From assembly GCA_029782355.1 (NCBI GenBank), contig JAKOUY010000012.1, forward strand, positions 1 to 42,057: 42,057 nt of DNA, written 5' to 3'. The notes below the pieces were generated by a model. It was not told where the DNA came from. It did no database searches and saw only the letters and a list, made by a program, of their open reading frames with translations. Each line of letters begins with the position of its first letter. Positions within the stretch are counted from its first letter, which is position 1. The DNA comes from Actinomycetes bacterium (lineage in GTDB: Bacteria > Actinomycetota > Acidimicrobiia > Acidimicrobiales > Ilumatobacteraceae). A program made the translations under genes and the position numbers. Positions 1 to 8,609 of this stretch are shown here, piece by piece.

Positions 1-34
1 GGTGCCACCGTCCGGGGGGCAGGACGGTGGCACC
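1..34 (-). terminator. Perfect 13-bp inverted repeat, probable terminator
   Basis: GGTGCCACCGTCC (1-13) is exactly complementary to 22-34, with an 8-nt loop. It lies 37 bp beyond the stop of the minus-strand gene ending at 71, where a terminator for that gene would sit. Any T-run on the minus strand would fall outside the window, and no T-run follows on the plus strand. Confidence 0.55.
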
Positions 35-70
35 ACGACGGGTGCGGCGGAGCCGCGCGATGGGGCTGTC

Positions 71-694
71 TCAGCCGCGCAGGGCGGCGATCAGCTCATC
101 CTTCGACATGCTCCGACGGCCCTCGATGTTGCGGTCGGTTGCCAGCTTCATCAGGTCGGCCTTGGTCCGCTTCTCGTAGGCGACGTTCGATGACTGGCCG
201 ATCTCGACCTGATCGATGGCCCGGTCGAGGGTCCGCTTGACGGTGGACGAGGTGCTCGTCGCGACGCGCTTGCGCTGCGCCCGAGCCTGGCCGGACACCG
301 TCTTGGCCTCGGTCGTGGCCACCTTGGCGACCCGCCGACCGGCCGTGGAGGTCCGCTTGGCGACCTTCTTGGCCTCGACGGAGGCGACGTGGGCGACCTC
401 GCCCACCGCATCCTTGAACTGCTCGACGACACCCGACACGCCAGTGCGGGTCACGTCGGCGAGGTGCTCGCCCGCCGCCCGGGCCTGGCCGGAGACGGTG
501 TTCGACGCGGTCTTGGTGTTGAAGAAGATGCGCATGGCCGGACGGCTGACGCTGTTCCAGATGTTCTCCACCCGGTGGTAGGCGTCGCGCACCACGGCGC
601 GCTGGAGGTGCAGCACCCGGGCCGGGATCGCCGGCAGGCGCTCCTCCATCTCGTCGAGGCGCTCGATCAGCGTGTCGGTGAAGGGAATGCTCAT
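71..694 (-). CDS. Basic Ala/Lys/Arg-rich protein with C-terminal SAP/Rho-N-like motif
   Basis: This encodes 207 aa. The N-terminal ~60 residues are amphipathic. Residues ~65-160 are low-complexity and rich in Ala, Val, Thr, Ser, Lys and Arg (repeated SGQARA and KRVA-type segments), resembling linker-histone tails or phasin-like helices. The last ~35 residues (KADLMKLATDRNIEGRRSMS then KDELIAAL) look like an SAP or Rho N-terminal helix-extended-helix nucleic-acid-binding motif. A nucleoid-associated or RNA-binding role is inferred only from this composition; no enzyme motif is visible. The ATG at 694 is preceded by a good AAGGAGA ribosome binding site. The gene stands alone, with a hairpin beyond its stop and the divergent tRNA-Gly gene upstream. 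Confidence 0.75.
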   Translation of the reverse strand: MSIPFTDTLIERLDEMEERLPAIPARVLHLQRAVVRDAYHRVENIWNSVSRPAMRIFFNTKTASNTVSGQARAAGEHLADVTRTGVSGVVEQFKDAVGEVAHVASVEAKKVAKRTSTAGRRVAKVATTEAKTVSGQARAQRKRVATSTSSTVKRTLDRAIDQVEIGQSSNVAYEKRTKADLMKLATDRNIEGRRSMSKDELIAALRG

Positions 695-781
695 GGGGTC
701 TCCTTGGTCGTGATCCGTGATCGGGATCGTCGGTCGTACTCGCTGCTAACAAGAGTGCCCGCAGCGCATGCACGAGCAATC

Positions 782-811
782 ATGACATCGGTCACGCCGC
801 CCGGATAGGCT
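782..811 (+). promoter_or_regulatory. Candidate tRNA-Gly promoter
   Basis: ATGACA at 782-787, an 18-bp spacer, then TAGGCT at 806-811, ending 12 nt before the tRNA 5' end. This fits a sigma-A-type promoter for a stable RNA, read by eye. Confidence 0.4.
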
Positions 812-823
812 CGGCGCCCACCC

Positions 824-896
<73 letters not shown>

Positions 897-1008
897 GACG
901 AAATGATGCCGACCCTCGGCTCGGTCGAACTCCTCGACGACGAGGCCGCCGGCGTGGCACGACCCCCACACCCTCCCGTCCATCGAACGGGGGCACTCCA
1001 CCGGTGAT

Positions 1009-1758
1009 TCAGATGTCGATGAATCGGCTGGCGAGCAACGCTGCGACCGGCTGCTCGATGCATGCACGGCGGTACGGGAACTGCAACGTGAACGCCGCTG
1101 CGTCGACGATGTCGATCTCGTGGTCCGGGCGGCGCTTGGCATCAGCCGGGTTATCCACGAGAACGCAGCCTTGTTCGAGGCGTACCGTGACGGCACCGAA
1201 CGAGAAGTGCAAGACGTAGAGCTCCGTCACGTGTCGTGCATCGTGGCGCATCCATCCGGCCGCTGCCGGCAACAGCGCCCGCCAGATCCCCTCGAGCGAA
1301 CCGTCATCGATCGACCAGCCGAGGCCGGTCGCCGTCGCGATGTCGTGGCCGTGGACGAACAGCTCACCGATCAGGTTGGCCCACCCGGCCGAGACGCTGA
1401 CGCGGACGCCGAGGTGAAAGTCACGAACACCGTCGAGTGGCACGGTCGGTGCCACTCGACCGAGCTGGGCGATCGTCGAATCAAGCTCATCAGCGACCTG
1501 CGGAACGGTCAATCCCAGCTCAGCGATGTCCTCGGCGTTCAACTCGCTGAGCCGTGCCCTGGTCGCCGCACGTTCCGTCGCTGACAGGTATCGCCGCACG
1601 ACGGTGAGCACGTGGGCACCGACCTCGGCGGCGTTCCAGTCCAACCCGACAACCCGCGCCCGCTGCTGCTCGTCATCGAGCGCGCGCAGCAGCGCCGTGA
1701 ACCGTGCGGACAACGCCGGGACAGGATCGAAACGCTGCTCGAAGGCCAAAGCTGGCAT
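1009..1758 (-). CDS. Maleylpyruvate isomerase-family mycothiol-dependent protein
   Basis: This encodes 249 aa of the MDMPI/DinB-like fold (mycothiol-dependent maleylpyruvate isomerase family). The three metal-ligand positions can be recognised: His49 (in WNAAEVGAHV) and Glu132 with His136 (GELFVHGHD, the E-x3-H motif). The C-terminal ~80 residues fit the small second domain of this family. Members use mycothiol or a bound divalent metal for isomerisation or thiol transfer; the substrate here is unknown. ATG 1758 is chosen over the longer reading frame because GAGGA lies 7 nt upstream and the longer frame would run through the operators and the divergent padR start. The gene diverges from padR over a 76-bp operator region, suggesting PadR control and an inducible detoxification role. 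Confidence 0.8.
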   Translation of the reverse strand: MPALAFEQRFDPVPALSARFTALLRALDDEQQRARVVGLDWNAAEVGAHVLTVVRRYLSATERAATRARLSELNAEDIAELGLTVPQVADELDSTIAQLGRVAPTVPLDGVRDFHLGVRVSVSAGWANLIGELFVHGHDIATATGLGWSIDDGSLEGIWRALLPAAAGWMRHDARHVTELYVLHFSFGAVTVRLEQGCVLVDNPADAKRRPDHEIDIVDAAAFTLQFPYRRACIEQPVAALLASRFIDI

Positions 1759-1778
1759 GTCTGTTCCTCGACTCTCAC

Positions 1779-1823
1779 TACTCCGACCCGGAGTATTCGA
1801 CGACAATACTCCGACCCGGAGTA
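1779..1823. promoter_or_regulatory. Tandem pair of 17-bp palindromic operators
   Basis: TACTCCGACCCGGAGTA occurs exactly twice, at 1779-1795 and 1807-1823. Each copy is a 7-bp inverted repeat around ACC, and the copies start 28 bp apart, close to whole turns of B-DNA. They lie between the divergent isomerase-family gene and padR. The right copy overlaps the padR -10 box at 1822-1827. This is very probably the binding site of the neighbouring PadR protein. Confidence 0.8.
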
Positions 1824-1827
1824 CATT
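1822..1827 (+). promoter_or_regulatory. padR -10 box, leaderless promoter
   Basis: TACATT (TANNNT) lies exactly 7 nt before the padR ATG at 1835, so the transcript would begin at or next to the start codon. The box overlaps the second operator, which fits autorepression. Confidence 0.55.
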
Positions 1828-1834
1828 GCGGTCG

Positions 1835-2461
1835 ATGCCGGAGTTGACGACCACATCCCACGCCATCCTCGGCCTCTTGACGCTTCGACCGCACAGCGCA
1901 TACGACCTCACGCAACAGGCGAGACGAAGCCTCGCGTTGATCTGGCCGATCTCGCAGAGCCAGCTCTACGCCGAGCCACGCCGGCTCGTGGCCGAAGGTT
2001 TGGTGACGGCCACCACACAACCCGCCGGGCCGACTCGAACACGAACGATCTATCGGATCACCCCGGCCGGACGGACGGCGTTCAAACGCTGGCTCAGCAC
2101 CACCCCAGCTCCACCGCAACTCGGAAGCGAGATCATGCTCCGCGTGGCCTTCGCCGACGTCAGCGACCGAGCCACCCTCCTCCAAGCGATCGCCGCGTGC
2201 CGCGCCACCGTCGAGCAGCAGTACAACGTCGGCAAACAGCACGTCACCGAACAACTCGACGGCGTCGCCCCCTACCCCGAACGGGCCAGCCTCAACTCGG
2301 TTTGGTGGGTACTCATCGGCGAACAACACCGACTGATGCTCCGATGGCTCGACTGGGCAGCGACCGAAGTCCAGGCATGGCAGAACACCCGACCCCAACC
2401 CTTCGACGCTCGACTCCACGCGCTCGCGACACGACTCGTCGCCGGACGGCCGATCCTCTAG
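1835..2461 (+). CDS. PadR-family transcriptional regulator
   Basis: This encodes 208 aa. The N-terminal winged helix (residues ~5-75: AILGLLTLRPHSAYDL, then WPISQSQLYAEPRRLVAEGL and a beta-wing ending IYRITPAGR) is typical of PadR. It is followed by the helical PadR C-terminal (AphA-like/Vir) dimerisation domain with its long coiled-coil helices. PadR proteins are usually ligand-responsive repressors of an adjacent detoxification or efflux gene. ATG 1835 is chosen because the family's N-terminus starts there and a TANNNT box lies 7 nt upstream; the open frame extends further upstream only through the operators. It is one of the two cargo genes of the tRNA-bounded cassette. Confidence 0.88.
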   Translation: MPELTTTSHAILGLLTLRPHSAYDLTQQARRSLALIWPISQSQLYAEPRRLVAEGLVTATTQPAGPTRTRTIYRITPAGRTAFKRWLSTTPAPPQLGSEIMLRVAFADVSDRATLLQAIAACRATVEQQYNVGKQHVTEQLDGVAPYPERASLNSVWWVLIGEQHRLMLRWLDWAATEVQAWQNTRPQPFDARLHALATRLVAGRPIL

Positions 2462-2652
2462 TCCAGCTCTGGCCCGATCTGCGGCGATGGCACGCAACTG
2501 CCTCCGACAGCGACGTTCGACCTTGCAGATGACGATGAGGCCGATCTCGACGACGCTGACGGTGTTGCAGGATCGGAGTCCATCCTGGCCGCGCTCCACG
2601 CAGCGCTGCCACAGCGACGAACCCTGCGGTGGCACGATCGACGCGGCGAGGA
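2462..2652. other. Non-coding right arm of the cassette
   Basis: These 191 bp lie between the padR stop and the right 45-bp repeat. Open frames cross it, but none has a start and ribosome binding site or looks like a known protein. I looked for the C-terminus of a tyrosine recombinase and could not recognise one. Confidence 0.4.
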
Positions 2653-2687
<35 letters not shown>

Positions 2688-2697
<10 letters not shown>

Positions 2698-3362
2698 CGC
2701 AGGACGGCGCGCGCCAGGCGGGCCACCATGGCCAGCGGTGGCGGCGATCCGCCCCGCCCGGCCACCGGGAGGTCGGTCCGCCAGGTCCGGGCGTAGAACG
2801 TCGACGACACCAGCAGCAGCTCGGCCACGACGTCGGCGTCGAGATCGCCGGCGTACACGCCGCGGGCTTGCCCGTCGGCCAGGTGCCGGCTGATCCGCCC
2901 GACCACCCGCTCCACGGTCGTGCGCACCGCGACGGCCGCCATCGAGTCCGTTCGGGCCAGCGCCTCCAGCAGGTCGAGCAGGCCGGCTCGGGCGGAGTTG
3001 ACCTCGGCCAGCGCGCCAACCAGGTCGAGCAGGGTCTGCTCGCCGTACCCGCTTCCGAGCGCGTCGTCGACGGCCTCGGCGAGGGCAACGGTCAACGGCC
3101 GCACGGCGCGCTCCTCGAGCGACGCTGGTCGCGCCAGGGGCAGCGCGGCGTCTGCCTCGGGGCGCTCGCCCGCCGCCCACAGGATGGCCCAGTCGAGCAG
3201 GGCGTCCTTGTCCTCGAAGTAGTGGTAGAGGGTCGAGACGCCGACCTCGGCTTCGTCGGCGATGCTCTGGGCGCGGACGTCCCGACCGAGCCCGCTGGAC
3301 ATCACCCGACAGGCGGCCTCGAGGATCCGCTGCGGCTGATCCGCCGGACGGGTCCGGCTCAC
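2688..3362 (-). CDS. TetR-family regulator (second of a tandem pair)
   Basis: This encodes 224 aa from a GTG at 3362. The HTH lies at residues ~12-55 (ILEAACRVMSSGLG, then IADEAEVGVSTLYHYFEDKD), followed by a helical ligand-binding domain. The GTG overlaps the TGA of the upstream tetR (GTGA), so translation of the two is coupled. The last codons (AVLRSG) and the stop lie in the 45-bp tRNA-derived repeat. Because the repeat carries the stop, integration or loss of the cassette would leave this protein unchanged; before integration it would have ended inside the tRNA-Gly gene on the opposite strand. It probably regulates, with its partner, the divergent ABC importer/amidase operon. Confidence 0.85.
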
Positions 3363-4027
3363 GCGCCCACCAGCGCCCGGGCCAGCGTGCCCACCACGGT
3401 GGCGCGCTGGGCGGCGGTGGGCGGACCGAGCCGAGCCGGTCGGAGCCGGGCGAAGTAGTGCAGGTTGACGTCCACCAGCACCGCCGCGTCCCACGGGTCG
3501 ACGGCGAACTCGGGCCGGGCGGCGAAGTACTTGACCCACAGGTTGTCCGGCCCACCGACCGTCTCGCTCATCCACCGCGGGGCCCGCTCGGTGTCGGCGC
3601 GCACGGCCGCGTGGGCCAGATCGATCCACCTCCGGTGGCGGGTCAACGAGTCGAACGACTCGGCGAGCAGCCGGCGCAGTTCGCCGTCGCGGTCCGCCGG
3701 GGTCGGCCGTCGGACGGCCTCGGCCAGACGCGGGTAGTCGACCACGCCTCGGCGCGCCGCGCCGAACACGGCGTCGACCGACTGTCCGTCTGGGGCGTCG
3801 ACGGGCAGGGTGGCGGGGAGGGCGACGTTCGGATCCCACGCCCGCACCAGCGTCCACAGGAACAGGGCCTCCTTGGACGCGAAGTAGTAGTACAGCGTCG
3901 CCTCGGAGACGCCGGCGCGGCGGGCGATGGTCGACATCGTCGTGCGCGACAGCCCGGCAGCCAGGAAGCTGCGCTCCGCGGCATCGAAGATGCCATCCAC
4001 TCGCTCGATGGGGCGCGGCCGGACCAT
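3359..4027 (-). CDS. TetR-family regulator (first of a tandem pair)
   Basis: This encodes 222 aa. The N-terminal HTH (residues ~11-56, ending in VSEATLYYYFASKEALFLW) is a textbook TetR DNA-binding domain. The remaining ~160 residues form the ligand-binding and dimerisation region and show no enzyme motif. It is the first gene of a two-gene operon with another TetR, joined by a 4-bp overlap. It is divergent from the substrate-binding protein gene at 4165, with an imperfect palindrome and opposed promoters between them, so local control of the importer is likely. Confidence 0.87.
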   Translation of the reverse strand: MVRPRPIERVDGIFDAAERSFLAAGLSRTTMSTIARRAGVSEATLYYYFASKEALFLWTLVRAWDPNVALPATLPVDAPDGQSVDAVFGAARRGVVDYPRLAEAVRRPTPADRDGELRRLLAESFDSLTRHRRWIDLAHAAVRADTERAPRWMSETVGGPDNLWVKYFAARPEFAVDPWDAAVLVDVNLHYFARLRPARLGPPTAAQRATVVGTLARALVGA

Positions 4028-4071
4028 TCGGTCAGCGACCGGCGAGGGGCTTGCGGACGGCGGCCTGGACG

Positions 4072-4114
4072 TTCATACTGATCCAATCCTGAGTCTATGA
4101 TTCGGGAAAGTCAA
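4072..4114. promoter_or_regulatory. Divergent promoter region with imperfect palindrome
   Basis: This stretch is AT-rich for the region. On the plus strand, TATGAT (4096-4101) is a strong -10 with a weak TTCATA -35 at 4072. On the minus strand, TTGACT (4114-4109) and CAGGAT (4091-4086) are 17 bp apart and would serve tetR. TCATA (4073-4077) and TATGA (4096-4100) form the outer arms of an imperfect dyad overlapping both promoters, a plausible TetR operator. Confidence 0.45.
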
Positions 4115-4164
4115 CCAGCTAGTCCATTCGACGGCCGACGACGCTCGGCCACAAGGGGGTCGAG

Positions 4165-5781
4165 ATGCACGGCACGTCCGCACGCACCCGGCGGGGAATC
4201 CAGCTCGCCGCGGCGCTCCTGATCGGGGTTCCCGCGCTCACGGCCGGCGCCACGGCGCCACCGGCCAGCGCGCCCGGCGGCTCCGCGCCGGAACCGGCCA
4301 CCTGCCCGCACCAGGGTGGCACGGCCCGCTTCGCCCTGGACAACGACGGAACGGGCTTCGACACCACCGGGGCCATCGCCCCGGGCTCGATCCGGCTGAT
4401 CACGGCGATGAACGACTCCCTGGTCGCGGCGATCCCGGGCGGCGGTTGGAAGCCGCTGCTGGCCGAGTCGATCACGGCGAACCCCGACGCCACGGTCTGG
4501 ACGATCACGATGCGACCGGGGATCACCTTCCACGACGGCGCCCCGGTGGACGGCGCCGCCGTGGCCGCCAACCTCGAGGCCTTCCGGACCGGGAAGGTGA
4601 CCGCCTACGCCTTCACCGCCGTCGACCACATCACAGCCACCGGGCCGCTGACGGCCGAGGTGCACATGAACCGGCCATGGGGCGCGTTCCCCTACTCGCT
4701 GATCGGCCAGGCCGGCTGGATGGTGTCGCCGTCCACGATCGGCACCAACGACCGCTTCGTCGGGGTCGGCCCGTTCATGCTCGAGTCGTGGACGCCGGGT
4801 GACAGCGCCCGGCTGGTCCGCAACCCGCACTACTGGCGTGCCGGCCTGCCGTGCCTCGACGCCGTCGAGATCAAGTTCATCCCCGACTCGACGGTGCGCC
4901 GCCAAGCGTTCGACGCCGGGGACATCGACGGGTTCATCAACCCGTCGGTCGAGGACATCGTCGACCTGAAGGGCTCGCCGGCGGCGCAGGTGATCACCGG
5001 CGACGGCGCCGCGGCCAACGAGTACCTCCTGCTCCTCAACACCACCAAGGCCCCGCTCGACGACGTCAACGTCCGCCGGGCGCTGGCCATGGCGATCGAC
5101 CGCGACCTGTTCATCAAGAACCAGGAGGCCGGCCTGACCACCAAGGCCAGTTCGTTCATCGACCTCAACTCGCCGTTCGCCGTGCCGACCGACTACCCCG
5201 ACTACGACCCGGCGGCCGCCAAGCAGCTGATCGCCGCCTATGTCGCCGCCCACGGGCCGATCAACCTGGAGATCAAGCTGGAGCCGAACCCGTCGGTGCG
5301 CGCCAACGTCGACCTGATCGCCAGCTTCTGGAACGACGCCGGCGTGGACACGACGATCACGGAGATCGGCGTCGGCCAGTCGGCGATCACGGCGATCTCC
5401 GACAACTACCAGGTGTTCTCCTGGTTCCAGTTCTCCTCGATCGACCCCGACGGCGAGTACCCGTTCTTCCACTCGGGCGGCGGGACGAACGTGCTGAACT
5501 GGACCAACTTCGTCGATCCGAAGATCGACGAAGGCTTCGACCTCGGGCGGACCAGCCAGGACCCCGCCGAACGAACGAAGGGCTACACCATGGTCCAGCA
5601 GGAGCTCGCCAGCCAGGTGCCGATCCTGTGGATCGACCACCTCAACGGGGTCGAGGCTGCCGTCGCCAACCCGAAGTTGCACGGCATCGGCGGCATCAAG
5701 GCGCTGCCGGACGGTTCGCCGGCGCTCGGCATGGTCAGCGGCAGCTTCTTCTCCTGGGCCGGCGTGTGGTTGGACGGCTGA
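4165..5781 (+). CDS. ABC transporter substrate-binding protein, peptide/nickel family 5
   Basis: This encodes 538 aa. It begins with a positively charged n-region and a hydrophobic segment to about residue 37 (a Sec signal peptide), then the SBP_bac_5 fold. Recognisable blocks are the early GGTARFALDNDG, TWTI-type strand and GITFHDGAPVDGAAVAANLEA, the FVGVGPFMLESWTPGDSARL block and the VRRALAMAIDRDLF block. It would capture a peptide or peptide-like solute outside the membrane. There is no clear lipobox, so it may be secreted or anchored by an uncleaved signal. A ribosome binding site AAGGGGG lies upstream of ATG 4165. It is the first gene of the five-gene importer/amidase operon. Confidence 0.9.
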   Translation: MHGTSARTRRGIQLAAALLIGVPALTAGATAPPASAPGGSAPEPATCPHQGGTARFALDNDGTGFDTTGAIAPGSIRLITAMNDSLVAAIPGGGWKPLLAESITANPDATVWTITMRPGITFHDGAPVDGAAVAANLEAFRTGKVTAYAFTAVDHITATGPLTAEVHMNRPWGAFPYSLIGQAGWMVSPSTIGTNDRFVGVGPFMLESWTPGDSARLVRNPHYWRAGLPCLDAVEIKFIPDSTVRRQAFDAGDIDGFINPSVEDIVDLKGSPAAQVITGDGAAANEYLLLLNTTKAPLDDVNVRRALAMAIDRDLFIKNQEAGLTTKASSFIDLNSPFAVPTDYPDYDPAAAKQLIAAYVAAHGPINLEIKLEPNPSVRANVDLIASFWNDAGVDTTITEIGVGQSAITAISDNYQVFSWFQFSSIDPDGEYPFFHSGGGTNVLNWTNFVDPKIDEGFDLGRTSQDPAERTKGYTMVQQELASQVPILWIDHLNGVEAAVANPKLHGIGGIKALPDGSPALGMVSGSFFSWAGVWLDG

Positions 5782-5800
5782 GCCGAGCCGGCCGGCCGGC

Positions 5801-6757
5801 GTGAGCCGCCTCCTGGCGGGGCGGTTGCTGCGCCTCCTGGCGCTGGTGGTCGCCGTCACGCTGGTCTGCTACGTCCTGCTCGACGCCACACCCGGGGACC
5901 CGGCCGTGTGGCGACTCGGCAACAACGCCGACCCTGCGGCCCTGGCCGCCATGCGCCAGGAGATGGGCCTCGACCGTCCGGTGTTGGTCCGCTACCTCCG
6001 CTGGCTCGGCGACGCCGCCCGGTTCGACTTCGGCACCTCCCTGTTCACCCGCCGTTCCGTCGGTGGGTTGCTGACCACGGCGCTCCCGGCGACCATCGAA
6101 CTGCTGGTGCTCGGTGAACTGTTGGCCGTCTGCATCGCCGTGCCCCTGGCGCTGCGCGCTGCCCGTCGACCCGGGGGTTTGGTCGATCGGGGGGTGTCGG
6201 TGGGTGCCTTCGCCGCGCTGTCGATCCCCTCGTTCGTGCTGGCGCTCTACCTCGGGTGGATCTTCGGGGTCCGTCTCGGGTGGCTGCCCACGATCGTCTC
6301 CCACCTGCCCTCGCCGTGGCGTGACCCGCTCGGCAACCTGCGCCAGATGTTCCTGCCGTCCGTCACGCTCGCGGTCCCGCTGGCGGCGGTGTACATCCGG
6401 CTCCTGCGCACCGACCTGCTGGCCACCCTGTCGGAGGACTACGTGCTCCTGGCCACCGCCCGGGGGCTCGGCGAACGGCGGATCATGTGGCGCCACGTCC
6501 TCCGCCCGTCGTCGACGAACCTGGTCACCGCCATCGGCATGAACGTGGCCGGACTGGTGGGCGGTGCCGTCGTCATCGAGCGGTTCTTCGCCATCAACGG
6601 CGTCGGCCAGCTGCTGGTCAGCTCGATCGTCGGCAAGGAGTTCTCCACGGCGACCACCATCGTCATGCTGATGACGGTCACCGTGGTGCTCGTCAACACG
6701 ATCATCGACGTGCTCTACGCCCTGGTCGACCCGAGGATCCGCCGTGCCGGGGTCTGA
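5801..6757 (+). CDS. ABC transporter permease, DppB/OppB type
   Basis: This encodes 318 aa from a GTG 19 nt after the SBP stop. A first transmembrane helix (LLRLLALVVAVTLVCYVLLD) leads into the typical TPGDPA motif. About five more membrane helices follow, plus the cytoplasmic EAA loop (EDYVLLATARGLGERRIMWR) that docks on the ATPases. It would form half of the transmembrane channel with the permease part of the next gene, with which it overlaps by 14 nt. Confidence 0.92.
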   Translation: MSRLLAGRLLRLLALVVAVTLVCYVLLDATPGDPAVWRLGNNADPAALAAMRQEMGLDRPVLVRYLRWLGDAARFDFGTSLFTRRSVGGLLTTALPATIELLVLGELLAVCIAVPLALRAARRPGGLVDRGVSVGAFAALSIPSFVLALYLGWIFGVRLGWLPTIVSHLPSPWRDPLGNLRQMFLPSVTLAVPLAAVYIRLLRTDLLATLSEDYVLLATARGLGERRIMWRHVLRPSSTNLVTAIGMNVAGLVGGAVVIERFFAINGVGQLLVSSIVGKEFSTATTIVMLMTVTVVLVNTIIDVLYALVDPRIRRAGV

Positions 6758-8609
6758 TCGCAGCCGACGCTTCCCGTGGCTGGCGTGGGCCGGCGCGGCG
6801 TGGATCGCCCTGCTGGTGATCACCGCCCTGCTCGCCCCGGTCCTGCCCCTGCGCGATCCGTCGGCCAAGGGGATCCGCACCGGTGAGGTCGGCCGCTTCG
6901 AGTCGCCGGGTTGGAACGCCTGGTTCGGTGGTGCGCGCCAGGGCGAGGACCAGCTGGCCCGGGTGGTGGCGGGGATCCGCCCGGCGCTGGTCCTCGGTCT
7001 CGTGGTCACGCTGCTCGGCGCGCTGCTGGGCGGCGTGCTCGGGGTCGCCGCCGGCTACCTGCGCGGCCGGCTGGACCGCCTGGCCGTCGGGTTCATCGAC
7101 GCCGCCCTGGCCTTTCCGGTGCTCGTCCTGGTGATCGCGGCGCGAGCCGCGTTCGGAGCCTCCCTGGTCGTGATCATCGCCATCTTCACCGCGGCGAGCA
7201 TCGCCCCCTACGCCCGGCTGGTGCGCGGTGCCACGCTGACGCTGGCCGAGCGCGACTTCGTCGTCGCCGCCCGGGCCATGGGGGCGACGCGTCGACGGAT
7301 CCTGTGGCGCGAGCTGGCGCCGAACCTGGCGCTGCCGCTGTTCTCCTTCGCCTGCCTCGGCTTCGCCGTGGTCATCCTGACCGAAGGCGGTCTGTCGTTC
7401 CTCGGGCTCTCGGTCCACGAGCTGACGTGGGGTCAGCTGATCGCCGAAGGCGCCGGGGAGATCCGCCACCACCCGCACGTCGCCCTCATCCCGGCCACGG
7501 TGATGTTCCTGACGGTCATGGCCTTCAACCTGGTGGGCGACGGGCTCGGGCAACTCGGCGGGCGCCGCCGGCCGGTGACCGTCCAGCGGCAGCGCACCGG
7601 GCCCCCGTCGCCCGACGCGCCGGGCCCGCTCCCCGCCCCCCTGTCGATCCGCAACCTGTCCACCGTGTTGCACACCGCGACCGGCGACGTGATGGCGGTG
7701 GACGACGTCTCGCTCGAAGTGGCTGCGGCGGAGGTCGTCGGTCTGGTGGGCGAGTCCGGCTCGGGCAAGACGATGATCCTGCGATCCATCGTCGGCGCCT
7801 TCCCGGTGGCCGACGTCTCCCGCAACGGATCGGTGGAGGTCGACGGGGTCGACGTCCTGCGCGGCCGGGCCGAGGACGTCCAGCGAACCCTCGGGACCGC
7901 CGTCGGGATGATCTCGCAGAACCCGTTGACGGCGCTCAACCCGGTCCGCCGCATCGAGCACCAGCTGACCGAGCCGATGACCGTGCACGGCGGGCTGACC
8001 CGTGCCGCGGCCCGCCGGCGAGCCCTCGAGCTGCTCGACCAGGTCGGGCTCACCGACGGGGCGCGCCGACTGCGCAGCTACCCGCACGAGCTGTCCGGCG
8101 GCATGCGCCAGCGGGTGACGATCGCCGTGGCCCTGGCCAACCATCCGAGCCTGCTGCTGGCCGACGAGCCGACCACCGCCCTGGACGTCACCATCCAGGA
8201 GCAGATCGTCACCCTCCTCGCCCGCCTGCAGGACGAGCGGACGATGGCGATGGTCTTCGTCACCCACGACCTGGCCCTGCTCGGCGAGATCGCCGACACG
8301 ATCTGCGTCGTCTACGGCGGCCAGATCGTCGAGCGAGCCCCCGCCGCCGAGCTGTTCCGCCACCCCCGCCATCGCTACACGGTCGCCCTGCTGGCCTCCC
8401 GGCCGGACCCGGCTGCGCCGAGCCACACGCCGCTGGCCGTGATCCCCGGACATCCACCCGTGCCACGCCCCGACGACCGCGGCTGCCGCTTCGCTCCGCG
8501 CTGCCCGGCGGCCACGGCCCAGTGCCGCGAGGAGCGTCCACCCGAGGTGGTGGACGGCACCCACCACGTCCGCTGCTGGCACCCGCGAGGCGACGATGAG
8601 CCGGCCTGA
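6744..8609 (+). CDS. Fused ABC permease-ATPase (DppC-DppD type)
   Basis: This encodes 621 aa from GTG 6744, overlapping dppB-like by 14 nt. Residues ~10-270 are a DppC-type permease with membrane helices and an EAA loop (ERDFVVAARAMGATRRRILW). A Pro/Arg-rich linker (~272-300) leads to a complete DppD-type ATPase: Walker A GESGSGKT (336-343), signature LSGGMRQRV, Walker B LLADEPTTALDVT and the switch His in VTHD. The C-terminal Cys-containing oligopeptide-transporter tail (CRFAPRCPAATAQC) is present. The two domains are normally separate genes; here they are one polypeptide with no stop or frameshift, giving a fixed 1:1 pairing. Such fusions are known but uncommon. Confidence 0.9.
   Translation: MPGSDRSRRFPWLAWAGAAWIALLVITALLAPVLPLRDPSAKGIRTGEVGRFESPGWNAWFGGARQGEDQLARVVAGIRPALVLGLVVTLLGALLGGVLGVAAGYLRGRLDRLAVGFIDAALAFPVLVLVIAARAAFGASLVVIIAIFTAASIAPYARLVRGATLTLAERDFVVAARAMGATRRRILWRELAPNLALPLFSFACLGFAVVILTEGGLSFLGLSVHELTWGQLIAEGAGEIRHHPHVALIPATVMFLTVMAFNLVGDGLGQLGGRRRPVTVQRQRTGPPSPDAPGPLPAPLSIRNLSTVLHTATGDVMAVDDVSLEVAAAEVVGLVGESGSGKTMILRSIVGAFPVADVSRNGSVEVDGVDVLRGRAEDVQRTLGTAVGMISQNPLTALNPVRRIEHQLTEPMTVHGGLTRAAARRRALELLDQVGLTDGARRLRSYPHELSGGMRQRVTIAVALANHPSLLLADEPTTALDVTIQEQIVTLLARLQDERTMAMVFVTHDLALLGEIADTICVVYGGQIVERAPAAELFRHPRHRYTVALLASRPDPAAPSHTPLAVIPGHPPVPRPDDRGCRFAPRCPAATAQCREERPPEVVDGTHHVRCWHPRGDDEPA

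Noticed and set aside
1759-1911. Longer start for the isomerase-family gene
   Set aside because: The extension would run across both operators and the divergent padR start and has no ribosome binding site; ATG 1758 has one.
2462-2652. Remnant of an integrase C-terminus
   Set aside because: No R-H-R-Y-type residues or recognisable tyrosine recombinase text in any frame; the frames lack starts.
4111-5859. Long antisense open frames such as this 582-codon one, and others across the window
   Set aside because: They mirror strongly typed genes on the other strand, are low-complexity Arg/Gly/Val/Asp-rich, and arise from high GC at third codon positions.
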